DNA of 64,000 bases from Roseimicrobium gellanilyticum (GCF_003315205.1 NZ_QNRR01000001.1:496001-560000), one strand, 5' to 3'; positions 36,744 through 45,184 are shown, counted from the stretch's first letter. The notes: generated by a model from the sequence alone, not told the origin. Numbers and translations: made by a program.

Positions 36744-37955
36744 TTAGATCCTGGCTTCGGTGAGCGCGCCCCAGGTGGTGCGCCAGCGGGTCTTTACAAG
36801 GCTCAGACCGATGAGGGCGAAGACGCAGAGGCCTGCGAAGATGAGCAGGCCGGTAAGGTAGGAGCCGGTGTGTTCACGGCTTTGGCCCATCATGTTCGCA
36901 AGGAGGAAGCCCCCCAGACCGCCACCGCAGCCGACCAGGCCAGTCATCAGGCCCAGGTCTTTGCCGAAGCGCTGCGGGAGCAACTGGAAGACGGAACCAT
37001 TCGCCATGCCAAATGCACCGCAGGCGATGAAGAACACCACCACATTGAAAGTGAGACTGTTCATAAAGCCGCCCAGTACCAGGGCAATGCAGGCTACCGT
37101 GTAGTAGATGAACAACGAGCGGATGCCACCAATGCGGTCGGAGATGCCGCCTCCAATGGGACGCCCAAGAGCGCCAATGGCCGTGCAGAGTGCTACAAGG
37201 TCGCCGGCATGTGCAGGAGTCAGTCCGAAGCGATCCTTGAAATACATGCCCAGCGAGTAGGCCAGGCCCACGAACCCACCGAAGCTTACGGTGTAGAAGA
37301 AGCAGAACCAGTGCACATCCTTGTCCCGGAACATGCGGAAGTAATCCACGACCTTCTTGGGCTTCACCTGCACAGGGGCCTCTTTGGAAACGAAGATGTA
37401 AATTGCGAGCACCACCACCGCAGGGAAGAGTGCAAAGCCGAATACGGCCTGCCAGCCATAGGCCGCCGCCAGGCGTGGGGCGAGCAGGGAGTCAATCACC
37501 ACACCGATATTCCCTGCAGCTGCAAGTCCCATCACGAGTCCCTGCATGCGCGGGGGATACCAGCGGCCCGCCTGAGGGATGGCCACTGCGAAACTGGCGC
37601 CGGCGACGCCGAGCACCACGCCCATGGCGAGGGTGGCCTCATAGTTCTTCAGGCCAAACCACCACGCTGCACCCAGTCCCGTCATCACTACGAGTTGGGC
37701 GATGATGCCCGTGGTCTTGGCGCCAATGCGATCCACCAGCAGACCCAGCACCAGGCGGAAGAGGCCGCCAAAAAGAATCGGCACTGAGACCATGAAGAAC
37801 CGCTGCTGGGCAGTGAGGTTCAGGGATTCCGGTGCCGCAATCTGGTTGGCAAGGACGCCGAGGAGCGTCCACACCATGAAGCTGTAGTCAAAGTAGAGGA
37901 AGGAAGTGACGAGCGTGGGCCAGTGGCCGGAGTGCTTGAGGTCGGAAATTTTCAT
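36744..37955 (-). CDS. narK: NarK/NasA-type nitrate/nitrite transporter (MFS)
   Basis: This 403-residue protein begins at ATG 37955 with HWPTLVTSFLYFDYSFMVW, the NarK-family opening. It shows 12 hydrophobic segments, PILFGGLFRLVLGLLVDRIG in the first MFS loop, and the Gly-rich nitrate-signature regions GLAAAGNIGVVIDSL and GLVGCGGGLGGFLLANMM. It imports nitrate or exports nitrite across the inner membrane. It is the first gene of unit B, behind promoter B, and complements the ABC-type nitrate transporter of unit C. Confidence 0.9.
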   Translation of the reverse strand: MKISDLKHSGHWPTLVTSFLYFDYSFMVWTLLGVLANQIAAPESLNLTAQQRFFMVSVPILFGGLFRLVLGLLVDRIGAKTTGIIAQLVVMTGLGAAWWFGLKNYEATLAMGVVLGVAGASFAVAIPQAGRWYPPRMQGLVMGLAAAGNIGVVIDSLLAPRLAAAYGWQAVFGFALFPAVVVLAIYIFVSKEAPVQVKPKKVVDYFRMFRDKDVHWFCFFYTVSFGGFVGLAYSLGMYFKDRFGLTPAHAGDLVALCTAIGALGRPIGGGISDRIGGIRSLFIYYTVACIALVLGGFMNSLTFNVVVFFIACGAFGMANGSVFQLLPQRFGKDLGLMTGLVGCGGGLGGFLLANMMGQSREHTGSYLTGLLIFAGLCVFALIGLSLVKTRWRTTWGALTEARI

Positions 37956-37995
37956 TGGGCGGTACGAAAGAGGTCGGATTGACGTTCGCCTCAAT

Positions 37996-38075
37996 CGCAC
38001 CCGCCATGCCAACCAGCAGGGCGAGATCTATAAACAGACTGTAAACTTTTCCTAGAATCGATGAATTCTGCTCAT
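37996..38075 (-). promoter_or_regulatory. Nitrate promoter B: T-N11-A palindrome plus sigma-54-like element
   Basis: On the minus strand the box ATGAGCAGAATTCAT (38075 down to 38061) is followed after 49 bases by TGGCATGGCGGGTGCG (38011 down to 37996). GG and GC are spaced as in a -24/-12 promoter. The predicted start of transcription near 37985 gives narK a leader of about 30 bases. Confidence 0.6.
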
Positions 38076-38078
38076 GCA

Positions 38079-38118
38079 TGCGGCGCAGGATAAACCGAGA
38101 GGAATGTCCTGCGCCGCA
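38079..38118 (-). terminator. Stem-loop terminator of the porin gene / nrt operon
   Basis: TGCGGCGCAGGA (38079-38090) and TCCTGCGCCGCA (38107-38118) form a perfect 12-bp stem 22 bases after the porin stop codon on the minus strand. It has no T run, but it separates unit C from promoter B and is well placed to end the long nrt transcript. Confidence 0.65.
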
Positions 38119-38139
38119 GTGGCAGCGGCTGATTTCGAC

Positions 38140-39495
38140 TTAGAAGTCGAAGGTCGCCTGTACGTAGGCGAAGTCGGCGTCGTCGCTGGCTTTGCTGCCA
38201 GTCTGCTTCAGATAGTCGCCTGCGAAGAAGTGGCTGTAGCCCACCAGGAAGCTGAGCTGCTTCGTGGCCTTCCAGGTCGCGGTGAAGTCGAGTTCGGTTC
38301 CGACGAAGTTGTCGGCGGCCTTGTTGATGGGGCGCACGGCGGTCACGCCGTTGGCGCGGTACCAGGCATCCGCCGTGTCTGCCAGCCAGAAGGCATGGTA
38401 GTCGAGCTGCAGTTTCACCGTTTTGATGGGATTCACGCTGAAGCTGATGGCCGGGTTGTGGATGTTCTGCCAGGAGAAGGCGTCCATGTAACCGTAGAAC
38501 TTGTGGTTCGTGGGGAACAGGTTCTGGAAGGTCTCCACATCGCCGTCCGCGGCATTGCTGTCGCCGGTGGCGAAGTTGTACTCCACAAAGAGACGCGGCT
38601 TCCAGGCAGCCTTGGTCCACACATAGCCAGCACCCCAGTGACCCGCGAAGGCGGTGAGATCCTTGCTCTTCACATCACCGAACTGCACGGCCATTTCCGT
38701 TTCGTAATCCCAACCGCCCGTCTTGGTGATGTCCGCTTTTACGCGGGTGCCAAGGGTGGCGAAATCGGTATCACCCACGGTGTACTCTTCATGCAGTCCA
38801 AGTGCGTAGAAGTCCGTGGTGGACCCCAGCGGGCACAGGGCCGCGGTGCTGAAGTAGGCGCCGTAGAAGACCTGGTTGCGTCCGGTATCATTGCCATCGA
38901 ACAGGTCGCTCTGGTTGAATTCGTCCTTGTCCACCACGACCACGCTGGAGGCAAAGACATCGAGGAACCAGTCCTTGGTAGGGGCATAGTGCACCTTCAC
39001 CGCATCGAACGTGCGTCCGAAGTTGTTCCAGTCGAAGCCACCGATGAGGCGTTCATCTCCGTAGCTGAGAATCTGGCGACCGATGGTGACATTGAACTCC
39101 TTCGGGCCGATGGCGATGTAAGCCTGACGAAGGTCGATGGCGTCATCACCTTCCGCGCCCAGAGCGCCGGGGACATTCGGACGATCAGAGTCAAGCTCCA
39201 GGGAGCTCTGGCCTTGCACGTAGAAGGTCAGGAAGTCCGTGGGTTGCACCTTGACGCCCACGCGGGCACGCTGGAGCAGCCACGAATCGTCTGTGACGGA
39301 GTCGATTCCGTCATTGAAGTCGAAGTTGTTCTCGCGAAACTCGAAACGCAGACGCTCCTGGAAATCGAAGGTGACAACCTTCTTCTCAGGTTGGGGAGGG
39401 ATCACCGCCTTGGCGTTCTTGTCCGGAACGGGAGTCCCGGCAAGAGCCGCCGAAGCAGCAAGGGTGAGTACTGGCAGGATGAGCGATTGCTTCAT
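38140..39495 (-). CDS. Outer-membrane beta-barrel porin (alginate-export-like family)
   Basis: This 451-residue protein has a signal peptide (cleavage about residue 19, ASAALA) and then alternating aromatic/polar strands typical of a porin, such as DFQERLRFEFRENNFDFN, FNVTIGRQILSYGDERLIGG and the terminal strand FAYVQATFDF ending in Phe. The pattern fits the alginate-export/OprD-like barrel family. It lies 46 bases after the nrtD-like gene on the same strand, so it is probably the last gene of the nitrate-uptake operon and lets nitrate or another small anion cross the outer membrane. Its specificity is inferred from context. Confidence 0.8.
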   Translation of the reverse strand: MKQSLILPVLTLAASAALAGTPVPDKNAKAVIPPQPEKKVVTFDFQERLRFEFRENNFDFNDGIDSVTDDSWLLQRARVGVKVQPTDFLTFYVQGQSSLELDSDRPNVPGALGAEGDDAIDLRQAYIAIGPKEFNVTIGRQILSYGDERLIGGFDWNNFGRTFDAVKVHYAPTKDWFLDVFASSVVVVDKDEFNQSDLFDGNDTGRNQVFYGAYFSTAALCPLGSTTDFYALGLHEEYTVGDTDFATLGTRVKADITKTGGWDYETEMAVQFGDVKSKDLTAFAGHWGAGYVWTKAAWKPRLFVEYNFATGDSNAADGDVETFQNLFPTNHKFYGYMDAFSWQNIHNPAISFSVNPIKTVKLQLDYHAFWLADTADAWYRANGVTAVRPINKAADNFVGTELDFTATWKATKQLSFLVGYSHFFAGDYLKQTGSKASDDADFAYVQATFDF

Positions 39496-39541
39496 GTAGG
39501 TGAGCAGAGGGTGGACGGTTGATGGTATGGGTTATCCTTGT

Positions 39542-40438
39542 TTATGCGGCTGGGAGAGGGGTGGGCACGGGAAGGCGGTGAGCGCGAAGCTCTTCAGCCA
39601 TGTCCGGTGAGGGTTTGAATTCGGGATCCTTGCTCGGGCGAAGATGCGAGCGATCGTTCAAGAATGTGATGAGGTGCTCGCGCAGGTCGTAGTAACGTGG
39701 GTCTTCCATGATGACCTTGCGATCACGCGGGCGCTCGAAGGGGATGCGCAAGATGTCTCCCACTTCGGCCTCTGGACCGTCGCTCATCATCACCACGCGG
39801 TCACTCAGGAAGATGGCTTCATCCACATCATGAGTCACCATGAGGGTGGTGATGCGGAACTTGCGCCACAGTTCAAGCAGTACCTGCTGAAGTTCGAAAC
39901 GCGTGAGGGCATCCAGCATGCCGAAAGGTTCATCAAGCAGGAGCATCTTGGGCTGGAGTGCGAAGGCACGCGCAATGCCCACGCGTTGGCGCATGCCCTG
40001 GGAGAGTTCGGCGGGATACTTGTGCATGGCTTCACCCAGGCCCACCACGCTCAGGTAGTACTCGGCCACCTGTTTGCGCTCGTGTTTGCTGGCGGTGAAG
40101 TACACTTGATTCACTCCGATCATCACGTTTTCGAATGCGGTGAGCCAGGGCAGCAGGCAGGGCGCCTGGAAGACGACGCCGCGGTCCGGTCCTGGCTCGT
40201 CTGTTTCACGTCCGGCGAGGATGATGCCGCCTTTGGTGGAATTGGCCAGACCTGCTACGATGGAGAGCACGGTGCTCTTGCCACAACCGGAGTGACCGAT
40301 GAGCGTGGCAAACTCGCCTTCCGCAAGCTTGAGGGAGAAGTCTTTCACAATCGTAATCTCACCACCTTTTGGCGTGGGAAACGCCTTCCACAGGTGGCTG
40401 ATTTCGAGCATCGTTTTCGGCTGGGCACTGGCAATCAT
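39542..40438 (-). CDS. nrtD: Nitrate ABC transporter ATPase (NrtD type)
   Basis: This 298-residue ATPase has a Walker A motif GHSGCGKST, signature [15 protein letters not shown] and Walker [14 protein letters not shown]. The D-loop region and the tail ([20 protein letters not shown]) are typical of NrtC/NrtD/SsuB-like nitrate ATPases. It starts inside the stop of the preceding ATPase gene (ATGA). It forms a heterodimeric ATPase with that neighbour and energises NrtB. Confidence 0.88.
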   Translation of the reverse strand: MIASAQPKTMLEISHLWKAFPTPKGGEITIVKDFSLKLAEGEFATLIGHSGCGKSTVLSIVAGLANSTKGGIILAGRETDEPGPDRGVVFQAPCLLPWLTAFENVMIGVNQVYFTASKHERKQVAEYYLSVVGLGEAMHKYPAELSQGMRQRVGIARAFALQPKMLLLDEPFGMLDALTRFELQQVLLELWRKFRITTLMVTHDVDEAIFLSDRVVMMSDGPEAEVGDILRIPFERPRDRKVIMEDPRYYDLREHLITFLNDRSHLRPSKDPEFKPSPDMAEELRAHRLPVPTPLPAA

Positions 40439-41355
40439 GGCAGGACTTCGATGGTTTCGCGCTTTTCTTCGTTGCGGCGGCGAGGCCCGCGGCGATTGAT
40501 GAACTGGAGGCTGTTTACCGTGTTCAGGTCTTCCGGAAGGATGTCCGGAAGCACGAGCTTCTTGCTCACGGTGGCGCGCTGCTTGCCCTTTGCTTCGAGC
40601 AGAAGGTTGATCAGCTCATTGCGCAAGGCCTTGAACTTGGGGTCATGGTTGACCGCCTTGCGATCGCGGGGACGCTCCAGATCCACCTTGAGACTCTGGC
40701 CCAGCGTCGCAGGCGCAGTGGGCAGAAGGGGAATGACACGGTCCGCGAGCAGGATGGCTTCGTCCGGATCATTCGTGATCCAGATCACCGTCTTGCGCTG
40801 GCGCTGCCAGATGTCGCTGATGTCATCCTGTAGCGTGGCGCGCGTGAGCGCATCCAATGCGCTGAGAGGTTCATCGAGCAGGAGCACTCGCGAATCCATT
40901 GCAAGCGCACGTGCCACAGAGACGCGCTGGCGCATGCCCCCGGAGAGTTCCTTCGGGAAGCGACCTTTGGCGTGGGACAGCTTCACCATGGCGATGTGCT
41001 TTTCCACGTGCTCGCGCTTCTTTTCCTTGGACCAATCTGGAAACACCGCGTCCACAGCAAGCTCGATGTTTTCCGTCACATTCAGCCAGGGCAGCAGTGA
41101 ATAGTTCTGGAACACCAGGCTGCGGTCTGGACCTGGACCTGTGATGGGTTTTCCTTCGATAAGGGCTTCTCCCTTGTCTGGCTTGGCCAGACCCGAGATC
41201 ATGTTCATCAGCGTCGTCTTTCCGCTTCCGGAGTAGCCTACGATGACCACGAACTCACCCTCCTCGACGGATAGGTCGATTCCCTTGAGCACTTCGTTGC
41301 GGGAGCCATTGCTTCCGTAACCCTTGTTGACGCCTTTTAGCTCAATCAGAGGCAT
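40435..41355 (-). CDS. nrtC: Nitrate ABC transporter ATPase (NrtC type, no sensor domain)
   Basis: This 306-residue protein starts at ATG 41355, just beside the left repeat of the inserted four-helix-bundle element. It has a Walker A motif GYSGSGKTT, signature [15 protein letters not shown] and Walker [14 protein letters not shown]. Cyanobacterial NrtC carries an additional C-terminal NrtA-like regulatory domain; it is absent here, and a separate NrtA-like cytosolic protein is encoded at 43977-45089. The conserved ELERPRDRK-type tail ([16 protein letters not shown]) is shared with the second ATPase. Confidence 0.88.
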   Translation of the reverse strand: MPLIELKGVNKGYGSNGSRNEVLKGIDLSVEEGEFVVIVGYSGSGKTTLMNMISGLAKPDKGEALIEGKPITGPGPDRSLVFQNYSLLPWLNVTENIELAVDAVFPDWSKEKKREHVEKHIAMVKLSHAKGRFPKELSGGMRQRVSVARALAMDSRVLLLDEPLSALDALTRATLQDDISDIWQRQRKTVIWITNDPDEAILLADRVIPLLPTAPATLGQSLKVDLERPRDRKAVNHDPKFKALRNELINLLLEAKGKQRATVSKKLVLPDILPEDLNTVNSLQFINRRGPRRRNEEKRETIEVLP

Positions 41356-41356
41356 G

Positions 41357-41792
41357 GGATTTATGATTTGCGATTTATGATTTTTGATTTGGAATGTCGA
41401 ACATGACACCCGTTGAGCTCAAAATCCGGACGATGGAATTTGCTGTGAGAATTCTCAAGATGGTGGACTCCCTGCCGAAGAGTGTGGCTGGTGGGACTGT
41501 GGCCAATCAGATTGCCAGAAGCGCTACTTCGGTCGCCGCGAACTACCGCGCAGCTCTTCGAGGCCGTTCCAGAGCAGAGTTTTTGAGCAAGATTGGTGTA
41601 ACGCTGGAAGAGGCGGATGAGACGACTTTCTGGCTGGAGTTGACCATGAGAGCTGGCCTGTTGTCTCCAACGCGTCTTCAACCGCTTCACACGGAAGCGG
41701 AAGAGCTCACGAAGATCTTCAATGCCACCCGTTCTACAACCAAGCGTCGTCCGGGGGAAAATCAAAAATCGTAAATCAAAAATCATAAATCC
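41357..41792 (+). mobile_element. Four-helix-bundle gene cassette framed by 34-bp inverted repeats
   Basis: Left repeat 41357-41390 (GGATTTATGATTTGCGATTT and onward) and right repeat 41759-41792 are reverse complements with 3 mismatches in 34 bases. Both are built from an AT-rich ATTTNTGATTT-like unit that stands out from the GC-rich surroundings. The cassette lies on the opposite strand between nrtB and the ATPase genes, which are otherwise tightly spaced. No transposase is encoded. Confidence 0.65.
41394..41774 (+). CDS. Four helix bundle protein (23S rRNA intervening-sequence protein family)
   Basis: This 126-residue all-helical protein has the family pattern RILKMVDSLPKSV, VANQIARSATSVAANYRAAL and FLSKIGVTLEEADETTFWLE. 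Members were first seen in intervening sequences of 23S rRNA genes in Leptospira and Coxiella and are common single genes in many genomes; their function is unknown. The gene starts 3 bases after the left inverted repeat and its stop lies inside the right one, so repeat and gene travel together. It opposes the direction of the nrt operon. Confidence 0.88.
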   Translation: MSNMTPVELKIRTMEFAVRILKMVDSLPKSVAGGTVANQIARSATSVAANYRAALRGRSRAEFLSKIGVTLEEADETTFWLELTMRAGLLSPTRLQPLHTEAEELTKIFNATRSTTKRRPGENQKS

Positions 41793-41802
41793 TCCTGTTT
41801 GC

Positions 41803-42687
41803 CTATGCCGTCTTAAACCTCCGCTCCACCACGCTCATCAAGCGGTCGAGCACGAGGCCCACGACGCCGATGGTGAGAATGCAGAGCACGATGCGTGAGT
41901 AGCTGCCGGCGTTGTATTCCTGCCAAAGGAAGCCGCCCACACCGGGACGACCGGTGAGCATTTCCACCGCCACGATGACGAGCCATGCGAGGCCGAGCGA
42001 GAGGCGGAAGCCGGTGAACATGTAGGGCAGCGTGGCGGGCACGAGCACCTTCCAGAGCGTCTTCATCTTGGAGAGCTTCAGCACCTTCGCCACATTGAGG
42101 TAATCCTGTGGCACCGCGCGCACGCCAACGGCGGTGTTCATCACCGTGGGCCACATGGAGCAGACCGCGATGGTGAACAGAGCCGCTGCGTCAGAGGCGC
42201 CGAAGTAGGTCTTCCCCGATCCATCCATCAGCTTCACGGAACTGAAGAGCACCAAGCCCAGCGGGAACCACGCGAGTGGCGATACTGGTCTCAGCACCTG
42301 GATGATCGGGTCGACCGCTTTGGTGAATGTCTTCGAAAGACCCAGGCAGAAACCAAGCGGTGTGCCCAACACCAGTGCGATCAGGTACCCCTGCATCACC
42401 AGGCCCAGGGAGAGCTTGGTGAAGGAAAGGATGCCCTGGTCCAGCTCTCCGCGCTTCGCGAAGGGCTGCATGATGTAGGGCTTGCTGGACGTCCAGGTTT
42501 CCCCCGGAGCCGGCAGGTCGGCGCTGATGCCGACCCGCTTGGTCTTGGTGATGGTGTCGCCGAAGTCATCGACTTCCTTGGTCACCAGCATCTTTCCCGC
42601 GATCACCTGCCAGAAGATGAGGAAGGCGGCGAAGCCCACCAGTGGCAGGATGAAGTCATCGAGTCTGAGTCTTTTGATTACGTGCAT
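41803..42687 (-). CDS. nrtB: Nitrate ABC transporter permease NrtB
   Basis: This 294-residue protein has an N-terminal membrane helix, a periplasmic insert (about residues 32-85) and five to six further helices. The BPD-transport loop is AVPQDYLNVAKVLKLSKMKT followed by LWKVLVPATLPYMFTGFRLS, the EAA motif of NrtB/SsuC permeases. RPVSPLAWFPLGLVLF is typical of the nitrate/taurine group. It begins 6 bases after nrtA. Confidence 0.9.
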   Translation of the reverse strand: MHVIKRLRLDDFILPLVGFAAFLIFWQVIAGKMLVTKEVDDFGDTITKTKRVGISADLPAPGETWTSSKPYIMQPFAKRGELDQGILSFTKLSLGLVMQGYLIALVLGTPLGFCLGLSKTFTKAVDPIIQVLRPVSPLAWFPLGLVLFSSVKLMDGSGKTYFGASDAAALFTIAVCSMWPTVMNTAVGVRAVPQDYLNVAKVLKLSKMKTLWKVLVPATLPYMFTGFRLSLGLAWLVIVAVEMLTGRPGVGGFLWQEYNAGSYSRIVLCILTIGVVGLVLDRLMSVVERRFKTA

Positions 42688-42693
42688 GGCTCG

Positions 42694-43980
42694 TTATGCT
42701 TTGAGTGATTTCACGTCGAAGCTGGCCGCGTAGGCTTCGAGATCGCCCTTCGGATCGAAGGTCTTGCCGTCGAAGAGCGTTTCTGGAGCATCGCTCATGC
42801 CACCATGGGCATATCCGATTTCCTTCATGGCCTCTTCGTAGATGTCCGTGCGCATCACCTGCTTCGCCACGCCTTCGTAGTCGGGAGCGCCTTCGGTGAA
42901 ACCCCAGCGGCGCAGCTGCGTGAGCCACCACTTGGCGTACTTGGGCTGCGGGTAGTTGCAGTTGCGATCGTTGAAGATCATGTAGTTCGGGTCGCGGAAC
43001 TTGCGTCCATCACCCATGAGGTACTTGCCTTGCAGACGGCCGAGGATGGTTTCCGGCGGGCAGTTGATGTAGGTGGCTGCGCTGACGATGTTGGCCTGCT
43101 CTTCGCGGTTCTCCATCTTGTCGAGCCACGCACTGGATTCCTGCAGCGCCTTGAGTACCGCCTTCACGGTCTTGGGATTTTTGTCGGCGAACTCTTCGGT
43201 GAAGGCACACACCTTCTCGGGGTGATCCTTCCAGATGCCCTGGGTGTTGATGGCGGAGAAGCCAATCTCTTCCGCAATGGCGCGCGCATTCCACGGCTCG
43301 CCCACGCAGAAGCCATCCATCTTGCCCACCTTCATGTTGGCCACCATCTGGGGTGGGGGAATGGTGATGAGCGAGATGTCGGCATTGCCACCGGAAGCAT
43401 CACCCGGATGTACGCCACCTGCGGCAAGCCAGTAGCGAATCCACATGGCGTGCGTGCCAGGTGGGAAAGTCATGGCGAAGGTCATTGGCGAGCCAGAAGC
43501 CTTGGCGGCGTCCACCAGCGGTTTCAATGCCTTGGGATCATCGGCCACCTTGCCGGCGAGTTCCTTCTTCAGCGTGATGGACTGGCCATTCCGATTGATC
43601 AGCCAGGGGATGATCATCGGCTTCTTCGGGGCGCCTCCGAGGCCCATCGTACTGGCGATAGGCATGCCCAGGAGCATATGCGTCGCCTGGATGTCATCGT
43701 TGGAGAGAGAGTCACGGATGGCCGCCCAGCTTGCGCCCTTGGCTACGGTGGAATTGATACCGTATTTTTTGAAAAGGCCTTTCTCATGGGCAACCACGAT
43801 GCTGGAGCAGTCCGTGAGTGCGATCATGCCAAACTTCATATCGGCGCGCTCCGGAGAGTCATCGGCATAAGCGGATCCGACCCAGCCCTTGGGAAGGCCA
43901 GCGAGCAGCGCTCCGGCGCTCAGGGCCTTGGCGGACTGACGGATCAGTTGGCGGCGTGTGATGTTGTTCGTCTTGTTCAT
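42694..43980 (-). CDS. nrtA: Nitrate-binding protein NrtA with Tat signal
   Basis: This 428-residue protein starts at ATG 43980, which overlaps the preceding stop (ATGA). The N-terminus has a twin-arginine pattern ITRRQLIRQSAKALSAGALL. The type II binding-protein domain shows KFGMIALTDCSSIVVAHEKG, GASWAAIRDSLSNDDIQATH and the nitrate signature DGFCVGEPWNARAI. It captures nitrate in the periplasm for the NrtB-NrtC-NrtD transporter. The Tat signal implies export after folding. Confidence 0.9.
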   Translation of the reverse strand: MNKTNNITRRQLIRQSAKALSAGALLAGLPKGWVGSAYADDSPERADMKFGMIALTDCSSIVVAHEKGLFKKYGINSTVAKGASWAAIRDSLSNDDIQATHMLLGMPIASTMGLGGAPKKPMIIPWLINRNGQSITLKKELAGKVADDPKALKPLVDAAKASGSPMTFAMTFPPGTHAMWIRYWLAAGGVHPGDASGGNADISLITIPPPQMVANMKVGKMDGFCVGEPWNARAIAEEIGFSAINTQGIWKDHPEKVCAFTEEFADKNPKTVKAVLKALQESSAWLDKMENREEQANIVSAATYINCPPETILGRLQGKYLMGDGRKFRDPNYMIFNDRNCNYPQPKYAKWWLTQLRRWGFTEGAPDYEGVAKQVMRTDIYEEAMKEIGYAHGGMSDAPETLFDGKTFDPKGDLEAYAASFDVKSLKA

Positions 43981-45089
43981 GCGAGGGCAGGTTGGAGGGC
44001 AGCTTTCGATTTGCTTCTGGTGGTGGATGCGGGTGAGGTGAGGGCGTCGTGGAAAAGTTCCGGTGAGCAGCAGCGCAGCACTTCTTCGCGGGCATGCTCG
44101 CGTGCTTCGGGGGCGATGAGACCGTGAGTGATGAATTCTCCAAGGAGCCACTCTGCTTTTGCGCGTGAGGGCGCATTGGCATCACCGCGGTGGAAGATGT
44201 GGAAGTTCTCTGCAGCACGCCGGCGGGAGGTGCCGTCATCAAAGGGGCCGATGAGCGAGAGCTTCAGAACATCGCGATCCGCTCGCACGTGACCGCTCCC
44301 GATCAGGATCTCCACCACACGGGCCCTGTTATCCATGCGGTCGCAGAACTGGCAGGCTTCATACAGCGCGCGAATCACCGAGCGTATTTCGGCAGGATGA
44401 TCATGCGCATAGTCCTCCGTGGTGAGCAGCACCTTCTCCGGATGACCCGGCATGAGGTCTTCACTGGTCGCTGGGCACCATCCGATGCCGCGAGCGACCG
44501 CAGCAGAGTTCCAGGGTTCGCCAACACAGTACCCATCGATCAATCCGGCAGCGAGCGAGCCTGCCATCTGCGTGGGAGGCAGCACCACAAGGCGCACATC
44601 GCGATCAGGATTGATGCCGCCACTCTGCAGCCAGCGGCGCAGCATGAAATTGTGCGTGGAAGTGCGCGCCACAATGCCCAGCGTGATGAGTCGTTGGGGC
44701 GTGCTGCGGATGAGCTTGCCGAGTGAGGCGGCATCACGCACGCCACGCCGCCAGAGATCCATGCTCAGCGTGATGGCGTTTCCATGGAGATTGAAGATGA
44801 AGGGAGCGATGGTGCGGCACGTCGCACCGCCCAGACCGAGACGAAGGGAAAGGCCAAGACCAGTGACTGCATGTGCGGCATCGATTTGCCGGTAGAGGAT
44901 CTTTTCGCGGATGGTGGCCCAGCCCACTTCGCGGTGCAGTTCCACTTCCACATCATGCTTGGCGAAGAAACCAAGGGCGTCGGCAACCAGCAGCGGCGCA
45001 CAGTCGGCAAGGGCAATGAAGCCAATGCGGACGGGGCCGCGACGGCCTCGAATGCTGCTCGGAGAATGGTGTTTTGAGTGCTTCGTCAC
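43977..45089 (-). CDS. nasS: Cytosolic NrtA-like protein (NasS-type nitrate sensor candidate)
   Basis: This 370-residue protein belongs to the NrtA/NasS group (VRIGFIALADCAPLLVADAL, GWATIREKILYRQIDAAHAV, DGYCVGEPWNSAAV) but has no signal peptide. NasS is a cytosolic nitrate/nitrite sensor that normally works with the ANTAR protein NasT; NasT is not in this window. It may also replace the missing C-terminal regulatory domain of NrtC. The only plausible start is GTG 45089, about 3 bases after the predicted transcription start of promoter C, so translation may be leaderless. It is the first gene of unit C and overlaps nrtA by 4 bases. Confidence 0.8.
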   Translation of the reverse strand: MTKHSKHHSPSSIRGRRGPVRIGFIALADCAPLLVADALGFFAKHDVEVELHREVGWATIREKILYRQIDAAHAVTGLGLSLRLGLGGATCRTIAPFIFNLHGNAITLSMDLWRRGVRDAASLGKLIRSTPQRLITLGIVARTSTHNFMLRRWLQSGGINPDRDVRLVVLPPTQMAGSLAAGLIDGYCVGEPWNSAAVARGIGWCPATSEDLMPGHPEKVLLTTEDYAHDHPAEIRSVIRALYEACQFCDRMDNRARVVEILIGSGHVRADRDVLKLSLIGPFDDGTSRRRAAENFHIFHRGDANAPSRAKAEWLLGEFITHGLIAPEAREHAREEVLRCCSPELFHDALTSPASTTRSKSKAALQPALA

Positions 45090-45102
45090 GAGGTTGGCAC
45101 AC

Positions 45103-45182
45103 CGCAGCGGACGTGCCAGAGGCCAAGGTCATCCCAAAAACCGCTCGACATCTTATTCCCGCTATGCATGAATTTCATTCAT
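45103..45182 (-). promoter_or_regulatory. Nitrate promoter C: T-N11-A palindrome plus sigma-54-like element
   Basis: The palindrome ATGAAT-TTC-ATTCAT (45168-45182) is followed on the minus strand, after 49 bases, by TGGCACGTCCGCTGCG (45118 down to 45103). The element drives the nrt operon. The palindrome is only 2 bases upstream of the divergent LysR start codon, where occupancy would block LysR translation-start or promoter access, suggesting autoregulation. Confidence 0.65.
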
Positions 45183-45184
45183 AG

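Noticed and set aside
42805-44127. Plus-strand frame of 440 codons opposite nrtA
   Set aside because: Antisense shadow of nrtA; sequence is His/Arg-rich and unrelated to any family I know.
43977-45089. Classical NasS-NasT antitermination system
   Set aside because: No ANTAR-domain gene and no paired-hairpin leader were found in front of the nitrate operons; only the NasS-like half is visible.
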